Assembly (NCBI GenBank): GCA_963730995.1
Contig: CAVSUB010000001.1
Coordinates: forward strand, 1,302,001 to 1,366,000
Source: CAVSUB01 sp963730995
GTDB lineage: Bacteria > Acidobacteriota > Vicinamibacteria > Vicinamibacterales > 2-12-FULL-66-21
DNA length: 64,000 bases
Direction: 5' to 3'
Part shown: piece by piece, positions 53,652 through 62,130 of the stretch
Layout of the letters: each line of letters opens with the position of its first letter
How positions within the stretch are numbered: the stretch's first letter is position 1
Position numbers and translations under genes: made by a program
The notes under the pieces: generated by a model
Told to the model about the DNA's origin: nothing
Databases searched by the model: none
Seen by the model: only the letters and a program-made list of their open reading frames with translations

Positions 53652-54000
53652 CGCTGGTCCCGCGGTTCGTGGAGGGTCAGACCTGGGTCTGACCCTCCTG
53701 CCAGCCTGGCTCATCAGGAGCCACCACTCCACCCGCGACGTTATCCCTTCCGCGTGTCGCGCCTTTCGGCCATTACATTCCTGCGCTTTGATGAACGGGG
53801 ATTGTGGCCTTTGATCTTGCGCGAGTGAAAAACCGTCGGCACAATAACGGTCCTGTATGTCGATCTCGGATCTGGTAGGTCGCACCTCGCGCGACTCGAT
53901 ACCCTAAACCGCTGATTCAGTTCGATTTGGGCAGAAGCTAGAGCCTCAAATCCCACTCGGTACAGGCCTTGCTCTTTCGAGGTCAATCCAAGGGGTTTCA
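53652..54000. other. Intergenic region between proteins B and C
   Basis: 349 bp without a gene. It contains a perfect 13-bp inverted repeat GGAGGGTCAGACC-TG-GGTCTGACCCTCC (53671-53698), a likely terminator or repeat element. A longer AT-containing stretch around 53810-53870 may hold the protein C promoter, but I see no clear hexamer pair. Confidence 0.5.
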
Positions 54001-55818
54001 ATGACGTTGAGGCAGTTTTCGAGCTTCGTGTGTCGCTGCGCGGTCTCTGCGGCCGTCGCTCTCGCCGTTCTGATCGCCGCTCCAGCACTGGCCTCCGCCC
54101 AAACGATTACGCTGACGTGGGACCCCAACACCGAAGCAAACCTTGGTGGATATCTCGTTCACTCGGGCACGCAGTCGCGTTCCTACAGCACCCAGATCGA
54201 CGCAGGAAAGCAAACGACCCTGCCGATCACTGGCCTGGATCTGACGAAGGACAACTTCTTCGCCGTCCAGGCGTATTCGACTGACGGACTTCTGAGCCCC
54301 CTATCCCAGGAGGTGCTCCTGCCGGCGAACGTCGCGGCCGGTACGACGATCACGGGAATCAGCTCCAACGTGGGCGTCCCGCTCCTCGTGGGCACGCCAG
54401 TGACCTGGACAGCCAGCGCCACGAGCAGTACCGGTGCGGTTGAGTACAAGTTCCTGCTCTTCGGGCAGCAGACCGGATGGCGCGTCGCGCAGGACTACAG
54501 CACGAGTGCGACGTTCACGTGGACACCTGGCTGGAACGACATCGGCAAGGCATCGCTGCAGGTGTGGGTCCGCACAGCGGGCTCGACGGCGCCTTACGAA
54601 GCCTGGCGCGGGCTGGATGCGTTCGACGTCACGACAGAGCCCGCCTCGCTGAAGGCCGACACCGAGTTCCCTTCACCCTCCGGGCAGGCAATCCTCTGGA
54701 CGGCGGCCGTGACTGGGGCGACCTCGCCTCTGGAATACAAGTTCCTGGCGCTCGACAAAGCCCTCGGCGCATGGGCCGTCCTGCGCGACTACACGCAAAG
54801 CAACCAGGTGACCTGGACGCCCACGCACAACGGCAAGTACGCAGTGCAGGTCTGGGCGCGTCGCGTCGGCTCCGGTGCGGCATACGAGAGTTGGGCCGGC
54901 AGCGGAGAGTTCGACATCGCTCCGTCCCGTCTCTCAGTGGTCTCGATCGATGCCGACAAGGCGCTGCCCGCGCTGACTGGCACGACGATTACGTGGACCG
55001 CTCGCACTCGCGGCGGCACGGCCGGGCCCCTGCAGTTCAAGTTCGTGAAGTACTCCGCGCAGACCGCAACGTGGAAAGTCGTCCAGGACTACTCGCCGCT
55101 GCGCACATACACCTGGACACCGACGTGGGGCGACGACGGCTTCCACGTGCTACAGGTGTGGGTGAAGAACGCCGGTTCGGCCGCCAGCTACGATGCATGG
55201 CTCGGTACTGACCCGTTCGAGCTTCGCCGCGCGCCGCTGCAGCTGACTGCCGACAAGGTCTTCCCGGTCGCACCGTCGGTGAACGTGCGCTGGACCGCGG
55301 AAGTACCGGACCCGTCGGTTGCTCTCGAGTACTCGTTCTTCATCTACGACCGCTCCAAGGGCACGTGGACCGTGGGCCGGCCGTACAACTCGACCAACAC
55401 ATTCGACTGGACGCCCGGCGCCACGGGCACGTTCGCCCTGCAGGCCTGGGCGCGTAAAGCCGGCTCGAGCTCGGCATACGACGTCTGGCGCGGAACCGAC
55501 TATCTCGATGTGTTCAGCTCGCCCGCCCGCATGAAGTCGGTGACTGTCGACACGAGCTTCCCTGCATCGAGGGGCACGCCTATCACGTGGACTGCAACCG
55601 CCAGCGGCGGAACCTCGGCCCTCGAGTACCGGTTCGTGATCTACAACGCATCGAGCGGCTGGCGCGTGCTGAAGGAATACAGCCAAAGCCGGACCGCGAC
55701 GTGGACGCCTGCCGCGAACGAAGCCGGGACCTACGCGCTGCAGGTGTGGGTTCGAAGCACAGGGTCCGCCTCGAGCTTCGAAGACTGGCAGGGGACGGCG
55801 TTCTTCGTGATCAAGTAG
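54001..55818 (+). CDS. Secreted protein C: FN3 domain plus five copies of the novel repeat
   Basis: 605 residues. The signal peptide (1-34) ends ALASAQ. A degenerate FN3 (35-113; TLTWDPNTEANLGGYLVHSG) precedes five repeats covering 114-605. Examples are VEYKFLLFGQQTGWRVAQDY...SLQVWVRTAGSTAPYEAWRG and LEYRFVIYNASSGWRVLKEY...ALQVWVRSTGSASSFEDWQG. No catalytic motif is seen, so it is probably an extracellular binding or matrix protein. Third member of the trio; its stop is followed by long word repeats and then the convergent glycan cluster. Confidence 0.8.
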   Translation: MTLRQFSSFVCRCAVSAAVALAVLIAAPALASAQTITLTWDPNTEANLGGYLVHSGTQSRSYSTQIDAGKQTTLPITGLDLTKDNFFAVQAYSTDGLLSPLSQEVLLPANVAAGTTITGISSNVGVPLLVGTPVTWTASATSSTGAVEYKFLLFGQQTGWRVAQDYSTSATFTWTPGWNDIGKASLQVWVRTAGSTAPYEAWRGLDAFDVTTEPASLKADTEFPSPSGQAILWTAAVTGATSPLEYKFLALDKALGAWAVLRDYTQSNQVTWTPTHNGKYAVQVWARRVGSGAAYESWAGSGEFDIAPSRLSVVSIDADKALPALTGTTITWTARTRGGTAGPLQFKFVKYSAQTATWKVVQDYSPLRTYTWTPTWGDDGFHVLQVWVKNAGSAASYDAWLGTDPFELRRAPLQLTADKVFPVAPSVNVRWTAEVPDPSVALEYSFFIYDRSKGTWTVGRPYNSTNTFDWTPGATGTFALQAWARKAGSSSAYDVWRGTDYLDVFSSPARMKSVTVDTSFPASRGTPITWTATASGGTSALEYRFVIYNASSGWRVLKEYSQSRTATWTPAANEAGTYALQVWVRSTGSASSFEDWQGTAFFVIK

Positions 55819-55822
55819 TTGT

Positions 55823-56076
55823 TAAGGGGTTCCAGAGGTTCCAGGGTTCCAGGGGTTCCAGAGGTTCGGCGGGTTCCAGAGGTTCAAGGTTCAGGAGGTT
55901 CAAGGTTCGGGAGGTTCCAAGGATTCAGCGTCCCGGAACTTGCGAACGTGAAACCCCTCGAACCCCTGGAACCCTTCGAACCCCTGGAACCCTTCGAACC
56001 CCTGGAACCCTTCGAACCCCTGGAACCCCACCGAACCTCTCGAACCCCTGGAACCTTGGAACCTCTGGAACCTACT
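55823..56076. repeat. Opposed GGTTCCAGA and GAACCCCTG arrays between protein C and the WecA fusion
   Basis: The left block (55828-55925) repeats GGTTCCAGA/GGTTCAAGG. The right block (55950-56070) repeats the 18-mer GAACCCCTGGAACCCTTC about four times and then variants. The blocks are complementary, so the transcript from either side can form a very long hairpin. It lies between convergent genes. Confidence 0.9.
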
Positions 56077-57884
56077 CACTCCACCACATCCATCTTCCGA
56101 ACCGTCGGCAGCTCCTCGAGGCTGAATCGGAGCTGCAGCAGCAGCGTGCCGCTCAGGTAGCAGATTCGCTGGACCTCGCGCAGCCTATCGGCGGGAAGCC
56201 GCGTGGTGCTGACGATGACGGCGTGCGGCTGGTGCTGGGCAATCGCGGACTCGAGCTGCTCGACACCTCGAAGAATGGGCAGCCTCAGCATGCGTCCGAG
56301 CTGTTTCTTCGGATCGTCGTCGAGGAACGCCACCGGCTGGTAGCTATAGCGCCGATTGCTGCGCAACTCGCGCAGCAGCAGGGCGCCTCCGTCTCCGGCT
56401 CCGTAGATCAGCACCGGCTGCCCCAGCCTGTGACGTCCGGCGGCTTCGCCTAGCACCCGGAAGGACAACCGCGATCCGACGATCAGCAGCGCCAGCAGCA
56501 TTCCGTCGATCACGAACACACCGCGCGAATACCCTTCGAACCGGTAGACGTACACGAGCACCATGACGCTGCTCAGAACCGCGAGCGCGATGGCTTTCGC
56601 ATAAGTCGTGAGATCGGCGAGGCTGATGTAGCGCCAGCTTCCCCGATAGACCCCGCTCAGGAAGAGACTCGACAGCTGACAGGCGATGACGATGGGAAGC
56701 GACTGCGTGAAGAGCCCGTAGTAGAGCCCCACTTCCCGATCGAATCGAATGATGTACGCCGCGTAATACGAGAACATCGTCAGGATCAGGTCGAGCAGGA
56801 TCTCGAAGATGCGGCGCTTGTACGTGACGTCGACCAGCAGCGGCGTATAGGCGCGGCCGAGCAGGAGCGAAAAGTCCTCGCCGTCGTACACGCGCACGCG
56901 TGCCAGCTGAATGCCGAGCAACCCGAGGCCGATGAGAAGCAATGGTCCGACAAGGAGCGCTTCCGAAAAATGTGAATACCGGCCGAGGATGGCGGTCGCG
57001 CCGCCGGCCGCCGCAAGCGCCCACAGAATGAGCACGGCCTCCGACTCCGAGAACCCCATCGCCACGAGCCGATGCGACGTGTGGTCGCGTCCACCCTGGG
57101 AGGCCGACCGCGTCGAGAGAATGCGCGAGAACGTGACGAGGGTCGTGTCGAAGATCGGAATCAGCAGGAGGAACACGGGAACGGCGAGCGCGGACAGTAC
57201 GCCCGTCCCCGCCTGACGACCGCCCATGAGAGACAGCACGGCGAGGCTGCCGCCCAGGAACAGGCTGCCGCTGTCGCCCATGAAGATCGACGCCGGTTTG
57301 AAGTTGAACACCAGAAAGCCGGCCGCGCCACCCGCGACTGCCGCGGCATACGCCGCAAGCGGCAGCGACGTGCCCATCAGGTCCATCGTGCAGGCCAGCG
57401 CCGCCAGCGCCGCAATCCCCGCCGACAAGCCGTCCATGTTGTCGAGGAGATTCAGCGCGTTCGTGATCATCACGATCCACAGAATCCCGAGCAGTAGATC
57501 GGGCGCTTCCCAGCCCGTCCAGATCGGCGCGTGCCCGAGCATGATTGCCACGCAGGCGACGGCGATCTGCCATGTCAGCTTCGTGCTGGGCTGCAGGTGA
57601 GCGAAGTCGTCCACCAGACCCAGAAAGAACATTCCCGCACCCGCCACAATCACGGCAAGGGCAGCCGAATCACGATGCCCTGTCACCACGAGGCCGGCGA
57701 GCGTGCCGACCACGATGGCGATCCCGCCGAGCGTCGGCACGGGATGCTTGTGCCAGCGATCGTCCTTCGGGTACGCAACGGCCCCAAGGTTCCGGGCGAT
57801 ACGTCGAACGAGCGGCGTCGCGATGATGACGAATATGGCCGCGAACGCGGCGACGGAGAGGAGATTGAGAGCGGCTCGCGTCAT
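56076..57884 (-). CDS. WecA-type polyprenyl-phosphate sugar-phosphate transferase fused to a membrane/Rossmann domain
   Basis: 602 residues. Residues 1-~330 are a WecA/MraY-family transferase: PKDDRWHKHPVPTLGGIAI, LGLVDDFAHLQPSTKL, NALNLLDNMDGLSAG, FNFKPASIFMGDSGSLFLG and a GGRDHTSHRL loop. Residues ~350-600 hold four more helices and a Rossmann-like YGAGDGGALLLRELRSN with VSTTRLPADRL. These match the N-terminal part of FlaA1/CapD-type epimerases but lack the catalytic SDR domain. It likely starts lipid-linked glycan assembly on undecaprenyl phosphate. The ATG overlaps the upstream GT4 stop (ATGA). The start sugar is unknown. Confidence 0.85.
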   Translation of the reverse strand: MTRAALNLLSVAAFAAIFVIIATPLVRRIARNLGAVAYPKDDRWHKHPVPTLGGIAIVVGTLAGLVVTGHRDSAALAVIVAGAGMFFLGLVDDFAHLQPSTKLTWQIAVACVAIMLGHAPIWTGWEAPDLLLGILWIVMITNALNLLDNMDGLSAGIAALAALACTMDLMGTSLPLAAYAAAVAGGAAGFLVFNFKPASIFMGDSGSLFLGGSLAVLSLMGGRQAGTGVLSALAVPVFLLLIPIFDTTLVTFSRILSTRSASQGGRDHTSHRLVAMGFSESEAVLILWALAAAGGATAILGRYSHFSEALLVGPLLLIGLGLLGIQLARVRVYDGEDFSLLLGRAYTPLLVDVTYKRRIFEILLDLILTMFSYYAAYIIRFDREVGLYYGLFTQSLPIVIACQLSSLFLSGVYRGSWRYISLADLTTYAKAIALAVLSSVMVLVYVYRFEGYSRGVFVIDGMLLALLIVGSRLSFRVLGEAAGRHRLGQPVLIYGAGDGGALLLRELRSNRRYSYQPVAFLDDDPKKQLGRMLRLPILRGVEQLESAIAQHQPHAVIVSTTRLPADRLREVQRICYLSGTLLLQLRFSLEELPTVRKMDVVE

Positions 57885-59131
57885 TGGACAGAGGACGACG
57901 AGCTATCGGCGGGCGAAACGGCGGGCGCTCCTCCGCGCGTCTCGAGCAGGGTCTGTCGATACATGGCTTCCGTCTCCTGAACCAGCCGGGCACTGTCGAA
58001 GCGATCGCGCACGCTCTGCCGGGCCCGTACGGCCATGGCGGTCGCGCGATCCGGCTGCGTGACCGTGGACACGATCGCCGAGGCCACGGCTTCCGGTTGC
58101 CGCGGCGGGAGGAGCAGACCAGTCACGCCATCCTCGACAACGTCCGGGACACCGCCAACCGACGTTGCGACGACCGGCACTCCGGCCGCCATCGCCTCGA
58201 TCAGGGAGACCGGCGTGCCCTCGTTGATCGACGTCAGCACAAAGACGTGCATCCTCCGATAAAGCGCCGCGAGATCGCCTCGCCAGCCGAGGAACTCCAC
58301 GCAGTCGTCCAGCCCGAGCTCCTTGACGCGCGCCTCGAGCGCGGGACGCTCGTCGCCATCCCCTGCAATCAGGAGCCGAATCCGCGGCAGCCGTGGCCTC
58401 GCGAGAGCCACGCCCCGGACCAGCGTCTCCAGGTCCTTGATCGGAACCAGCCGGCCGACGTAGCCGACGATTACTTCGTCAGAGGCCGCCGAGGCCCCAG
58501 ATCGAAGGCCGGCCGTTCGCTCTTCCAACGCGAGCAACGGGCCCAGCTCCAATCCGAGCGGGACGATGGCGACCTTTCCGGGCGGCGCGATCGAGAACCG
58601 CCGCGTGATGTCGTCCCGTTGTCGAACGGAGATGGTGACGATGCGATCCGTGATCCGCGCCAGCACGCGTTCGATCGCACGCACGGCGGCGCTGCCGAGA
58701 GGCCCGAAGTACCCCTCGAGCACATGACCGTGAAACGTGTGAATGACCGCACACCGTCGCGACCGGCGCGCCGCAACATTGTAGACCAGGGCGGCGATGC
58801 GCCCGAGCGTTCCCGCCTTGGCGGTGTGGGTATGGACGACGTCCGGCGCCCAACGCCAGACCAGACCGACCACTCTCGCCAGCGCCAGGGCGTCGTCAAA
58901 GAAGCTGATCCGCCGGCCGAGCTGAGGTACATGGACTGTTGGCAGCGCGCGGGCGCGGGCGAGATCCTCGAAACTGGCCTCCTGCGGGCCGACTGAACCG
59001 TAGACCAGCAAGGTGTCCAGACCGCGCCGACGAAGACCGTCGTTCAGAATGACTGTGTGCAGAGCCGGTCCACCCACGTTCAAACGGGCGATGACCCGCA
59101 GCACACGAAGCGGCCGGGCGTGGTCAGGCAT
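57881..59131 (-). CDS. Glycosyltransferase family 4
   Basis: 416 residues from ATG 59131 (MPDHARPLRVLRV). GT-B fold: VLRVIARLNVGGPALHTVIL at the N-terminus, HTHTAKAGTLGRIAALVYN, and IHTFHGHVLEGYF. The donor domain has VGYVGRLVPIKDLETLVRG and the nucleotide-sugar motif NEGTPVSLIEAMAAGVPVVATSVGG. It overlaps the next GT4 by 8 bp and the WecA fusion by 4 bp, so the three genes form a tight operon for a surface polysaccharide. Confidence 0.9.
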   Translation of the reverse strand: MPDHARPLRVLRVIARLNVGGPALHTVILNDGLRRRGLDTLLVYGSVGPQEASFEDLARARALPTVHVPQLGRRISFFDDALALARVVGLVWRWAPDVVHTHTAKAGTLGRIAALVYNVAARRSRRCAVIHTFHGHVLEGYFGPLGSAAVRAIERVLARITDRIVTISVRQRDDITRRFSIAPPGKVAIVPLGLELGPLLALEERTAGLRSGASAASDEVIVGYVGRLVPIKDLETLVRGVALARPRLPRIRLLIAGDGDERPALEARVKELGLDDCVEFLGWRGDLAALYRRMHVFVLTSINEGTPVSLIEAMAAGVPVVATSVGGVPDVVEDGVTGLLLPPRQPEAVASAIVSTVTQPDRATAMAVRARQSVRDRFDSARLVQETEAMYRQTLLETRGGAPAVSPADSSSSSVQ

Positions 59132-60278
59132 GCGAGCGGGCTGCGTTTCCGGCAAAGATTGCTTTGTAGCTCTCGATCGTCCTGTCGATGTCCAGCAGCT
59201 CGCGAGCGACCGCATAGCCGTTGTCCGCCGTCCGCCGGAACAGATCGTCGTCTTCGAGGAGGGCGGTCACGCCACGAGTCAGCGCTTCTGGATCGTCATC
59301 GGCGACAAACCCGGCATCGTGCTGTCGGATCAGGCCGTCAGGATCGACGCGCAGGCTCGCCACAGGCGTACAGTTCTTCCAGGCTTCTACGAGCACATTC
59401 GGAAAGCCCTCGGCCTCCGACGACAGCACGTACACGCGCGCCGCGCGAAACAGCCCCTCGACCTCATCGCGCGAGGCCCCCTCGATGAGCGTCAGATTCG
59501 CAAGATGCCGGCTCCGCGCGCGCAGCGCATCGAACACTGAAGGGTGGTTCTCGTCGAAGGTCGCGACCATCACGAACGGATGCCCGGCCAGACGCTCTGC
59601 AAGATCCAGGAAGACTTCCGGGCGCTTGTATGACGCAGCTCTTCCCACCCACAGCACCGTTCGTTTCTTGTCGAGCGGCGCCGCGGGTGGAATCGGGTGG
59701 CTGTTGTACAGCACCGTGGATTGCAGGCCGAAGTCAGTCCGAAGCCGCTGCTGCTGCGTCCGCGTCTGCGCGAAAAGAGCATCAGCCTGTCGAAGCGCGA
59801 TCGTGAAGAGGCGCGCGAGGAGCCGCTGGCCCCCGAAGATCTTCCCGGTGAGCGTCGCCGGGCTGGCTTCCCAGTCATGCTGCAGGCGAAACACGAACTT
59901 CCGGCGCCGTCCGACCCGGGACGCGATGAAACACAGCACGACTTCGAGAGACGCGCCCTTGCAGAAGTAGACGTCTGCGTCCACGCCACGCAGCACACGC
60001 ACCACCCTGCCACAGTACCTCGCGAAGTGGCCCCTTCGCGTGCGCTCGGGCCGGTATCTCGCGATTGAGACCACCTCCACGCCTGCGACGGTCGTCCGGG
60101 CCGTCTCGTCGCCGACGGCCGCCAGAATTGGACGGAACGCCGGGTCTCGCGCGAGCGCGGTGGCGATCTGCCAGACGTCCAGTTCAGCCCCGCCCGCACG
60201 TCCGGCGGCGCCCGTCACCAGCGGGAGAGCGCTCGGCGAGAGCAGGCAGATCCTGGTGGCTCGTATCGGCTGATTCAC
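59124..60278 (-). CDS. Glycosyltransferase family 4
   Basis: 384 residues. N-terminal LLSPSALPLVTGAAGRAGGAELDVWQI. A mid-region RLQHDWEAS (DWE) and the donor domain LWVGRAASYKRPEVFLDLAE, with SSEAEGFPNVLVEAWKNCTPV, are typical for GT4. It acts with the other transferases of this cluster; linkage and sugar cannot be deduced. The C-terminal 8 bp overlap the downstream GT4 start. Confidence 0.9.
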   Translation of the reverse strand: MNQPIRATRICLLSPSALPLVTGAAGRAGGAELDVWQIATALARDPAFRPILAAVGDETARTTVAGVEVVSIARYRPERTRRGHFARYCGRVVRVLRGVDADVYFCKGASLEVVLCFIASRVGRRRKFVFRLQHDWEASPATLTGKIFGGQRLLARLFTIALRQADALFAQTRTQQQRLRTDFGLQSTVLYNSHPIPPAAPLDKKRTVLWVGRAASYKRPEVFLDLAERLAGHPFVMVATFDENHPSVFDALRARSRHLANLTLIEGASRDEVEGLFRAARVYVLSSEAEGFPNVLVEAWKNCTPVASLRVDPDGLIRQHDAGFVADDDPEALTRGVTALLEDDDLFRRTADNGYAVARELLDIDRTIESYKAIFAGNAARSHA

Positions 60279-60300
60279 TAGGCTGTAACTTGTGCGGGCA

Positions 60301-60331
60301 AGTGGGGGCGGGCCTTCAGGCCCGCCCTACA
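60301..60331. repeat. Dispersed palindromic element, copy 6
   Basis: GGGCGGGCC-TTCA-GGCCCGCCC followed by TACA, again ending in GCCCTACA. It lies between the acyltransferase stop and the GT4 start. Confidence 0.6.
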
Positions 60332-60336
60332 TCTAC

Positions 60337-60966
60337 TCAAGCGAGCTCCGGAGGATGCCCACCTGTCCGCGTCCACTGCTTCAGCGTCGCGTCGTACCGC
60401 TTCACGATAACAGCGGGATTGCCGCACGCAACAGCGAAGGGCGGGACGTCACGAGTGACGACCGAGTTGGCGCCGATCACCGAGTGCCGACCGATCGTGA
60501 CGCCGCTGAGCACACACACGTTGATTCCGAGCCAGCAATCGTCCTCGATGACGACCCGGCGAGGAGCCGACATCGGCTGATGCAGGATCGGGGTCGAGAC
60601 GTCTTCGTACCCGTGATTGGTGTCACCGACGAAGACGCGATCGGCCATGACGACGTTGCGGCCGATTGACACGTGGCCCGCGCACGAAACGACGAACCCT
60701 CGATTGATATGAGCGTTGTCCCCGATCGTCAGGCGGGCGCCGGGACCGACGCTGAACCAGGCGTCACGATCGACGAACACGCCGGAGCCGACGGCGATCT
60801 CCCCCTGGAGAAACTGTGCGGGGTTGCCCCGGAAGAAAAACGGCACGCGCGATCCCCGCCGACGGAGCGCGAGATAGACCCGTATACGCGTGAGGAAGTC
60901 GATCGTGCGCACGCGTGTACCTCCGATGGCCGCGGGCAGCGCTGACACGGTCGTTCGACTGGTCAC
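60337..60966 (-). CDS. Left-handed beta-helix acyltransferase (WcaF/maltose O-acetyltransferase-like)
   Basis: 209 residues from GTG 60966, overlapping the methyltransferase stop (GTGA). Hexapeptide repeats run from about residue 50: EIAVGSGVFVDRDAW, ARLTIGDNAHINRGFVV, GHVSIGRNVVMADRVFV. The catalytic-type His is in VGDTNHGYED, and VVIEDDCWLGINVCVLSGVTIGRHSVIGANSVVTRDVP is the C-terminal signature. It probably acetylates a sugar of the polysaccharide. Confidence 0.88.
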   Translation of the reverse strand: MTSRTTVSALPAAIGGTRVRTIDFLTRIRVYLALRRRGSRVPFFFRGNPAQFLQGEIAVGSGVFVDRDAWFSVGPGARLTIGDNAHINRGFVVSCAGHVSIGRNVVMADRVFVGDTNHGYEDVSTPILHQPMSAPRRVVIEDDCWLGINVCVLSGVTIGRHSVIGANSVVTRDVPPFAVACGNPAVIVKRYDATLKQWTRTGGHPPELA

Positions 60967-61904
60967 CGGGTCGCCGCGGCGACGCCGCGGTCTGTCGTGC
61001 CGACGGCCCTCACCGCGGCGCGCTGCCCGGTGACACTCACCGGAAACGTGCCGCGGCGAATCGAGAGCAGGCCCGCATCCTGGAACCACCGTTCGACTTC
61101 CTCGAAGGAGTGCTTCCACTGATACTTCGGCGCATACCAGTCGAAGGTATCGAGCCAGCGCCATTCGGGCGTGTGGTGGAGGCTCGTGGGGACCAGGACT
61201 TTGGTGACCCGTCCAGGTAATCGCGTCATGTGGAGGTGATACAAGGGAATCGCGACACGCGAGAGCTTCAGCAGCGTCTGCTGCGAGAGCCGCGGGGTGA
61301 ACTTGCGCAGCAGCTCGCCGCCCCACCAGACGAGGAGCTCTGTCGAGTACACCCAGATGCTGATCGTACCTCCCGGCTTGAGCAGCGGCACCAGACGTGA
61401 GAACGCCGCGCGCGTGTCCGGCGTGTGATGGAGGACGCCCAGACTGTAGATGCGATCGAAGGTGCCGTCCGGGAACGGCAGGTTCATGATGTCCGCCTGA
61501 TACACGGACACGTTGTCGCGCGAACCCAGGTTGGCGAAGGCGGCCTCCACCGCGACGCTCAGATCGATCGCGTGCACGTCGGCGCCGGCATTCGCGCAGA
61601 TTTCGGCAAACCGCCCCATGCCGCAGCCGGCATCGAGTACCGTCGCGCCCTTCAGGTCCCCGAGTGGCCAGCCTGTCTTTTCGACGAACGTGTCGCGGCT
61701 CTGCGTCGTGCCGTTGGCCGAGTCGAGCTGCGTCCGCGCGAAACGCTTCCACTGGAACCCGAACGATCCGGAGTAGAACTCGCCCCCCACGAAACGCGGG
61801 ATGCCACCGACGATCGGGTAGCGCGCGTCGCACCTGGCGCACTGGTACTCCGCCCCGTTCCTCAGAAGGCCGGAGGTCCCACACCCGACACATTTCAGAA
61901 TCAT
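60963..61904 (-). CDS. Class I methyltransferase with an N-terminal zinc ribbon
   Basis: 313 residues. Residues 1-40 form a Trm112-like ribbon (CVGCGT...CARCDARYPIVGGIPRFV). Domain motifs are VLDAGCGMGRFAEICANAGADV, AIDLS, YQADIMNLPFPDGTFDRIYSLGVLHHTPD and LKPGGTISIWVYS. The C-terminal half (~100 residues) is extra and contains RLPGRVTKVLVP and SFEEVERWFQDAG. A promoter with TACAAT nine bases before the ATG suggests a near-leaderless transcript. The role is probably sugar or lipid-sugar methylation in the cluster. Confidence 0.88.
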   Translation of the reverse strand: MILKCVGCGTSGLLRNGAEYQCARCDARYPIVGGIPRFVGGEFYSGSFGFQWKRFARTQLDSANGTTQSRDTFVEKTGWPLGDLKGATVLDAGCGMGRFAEICANAGADVHAIDLSVAVEAAFANLGSRDNVSVYQADIMNLPFPDGTFDRIYSLGVLHHTPDTRAAFSRLVPLLKPGGTISIWVYSTELLVWWGGELLRKFTPRLSQQTLLKLSRVAIPLYHLHMTRLPGRVTKVLVPTSLHHTPEWRWLDTFDWYAPKYQWKHSFEEVERWFQDAGLLSIRRGTFPVSVTGQRAAVRAVGTTDRGVAAATR

Positions 61905-61913
61905 CGATTGGGT

Positions 61914-61941
61914 ATTGTATCGTGCTGCCCGGGCGACGCAA
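61914..61941 (-). promoter_or_regulatory. Promoter of the glycan operon (methyltransferase onward)
   Basis: -35 TTGCGT (61941-61936), 16 bp, -10 TACAAT (61919-61914). The ATG at 61904 is 9 bp beyond the -10, so the 5' leader would be about 0-3 nt. Confidence 0.55.
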
Positions 61942-62011
61942 CGTCAGCCGGCCCTTCACCCCACGTTGTCCGATGCGGAGAACAGTCTCGGATCAGCGCG
62001 AACGTTACTAA

Positions 62012-62092
62012 ACAGGAGACAAGAAGATCAGGAGTTCACAAGGCGAAGTGACAGCTTTTGATCTTCTGATCTTCTGATCTCCTGTTGTGAAC
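62012..62092. repeat. Inverted GATCTTCT/AGAAGATC word hairpin
   Basis: The left arm ACAGGAGACAAGAAGATCAGG pairs with the right arm GATCTTCTGATCTTCTGATC...TCCTGT; inner GTTCACAA and outer TTGTGAAC are also complementary. It has the same ACAGGAG/CTCCTGT borders as the thiS-thiG hairpin. It lies between a membrane protein stop and the methyltransferase. Confidence 0.7.
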
Positions 62093-62130
62093 AGCCGCCA
62101 AACTGCCCCGTTTCCAAAGATGAGGCTGGG

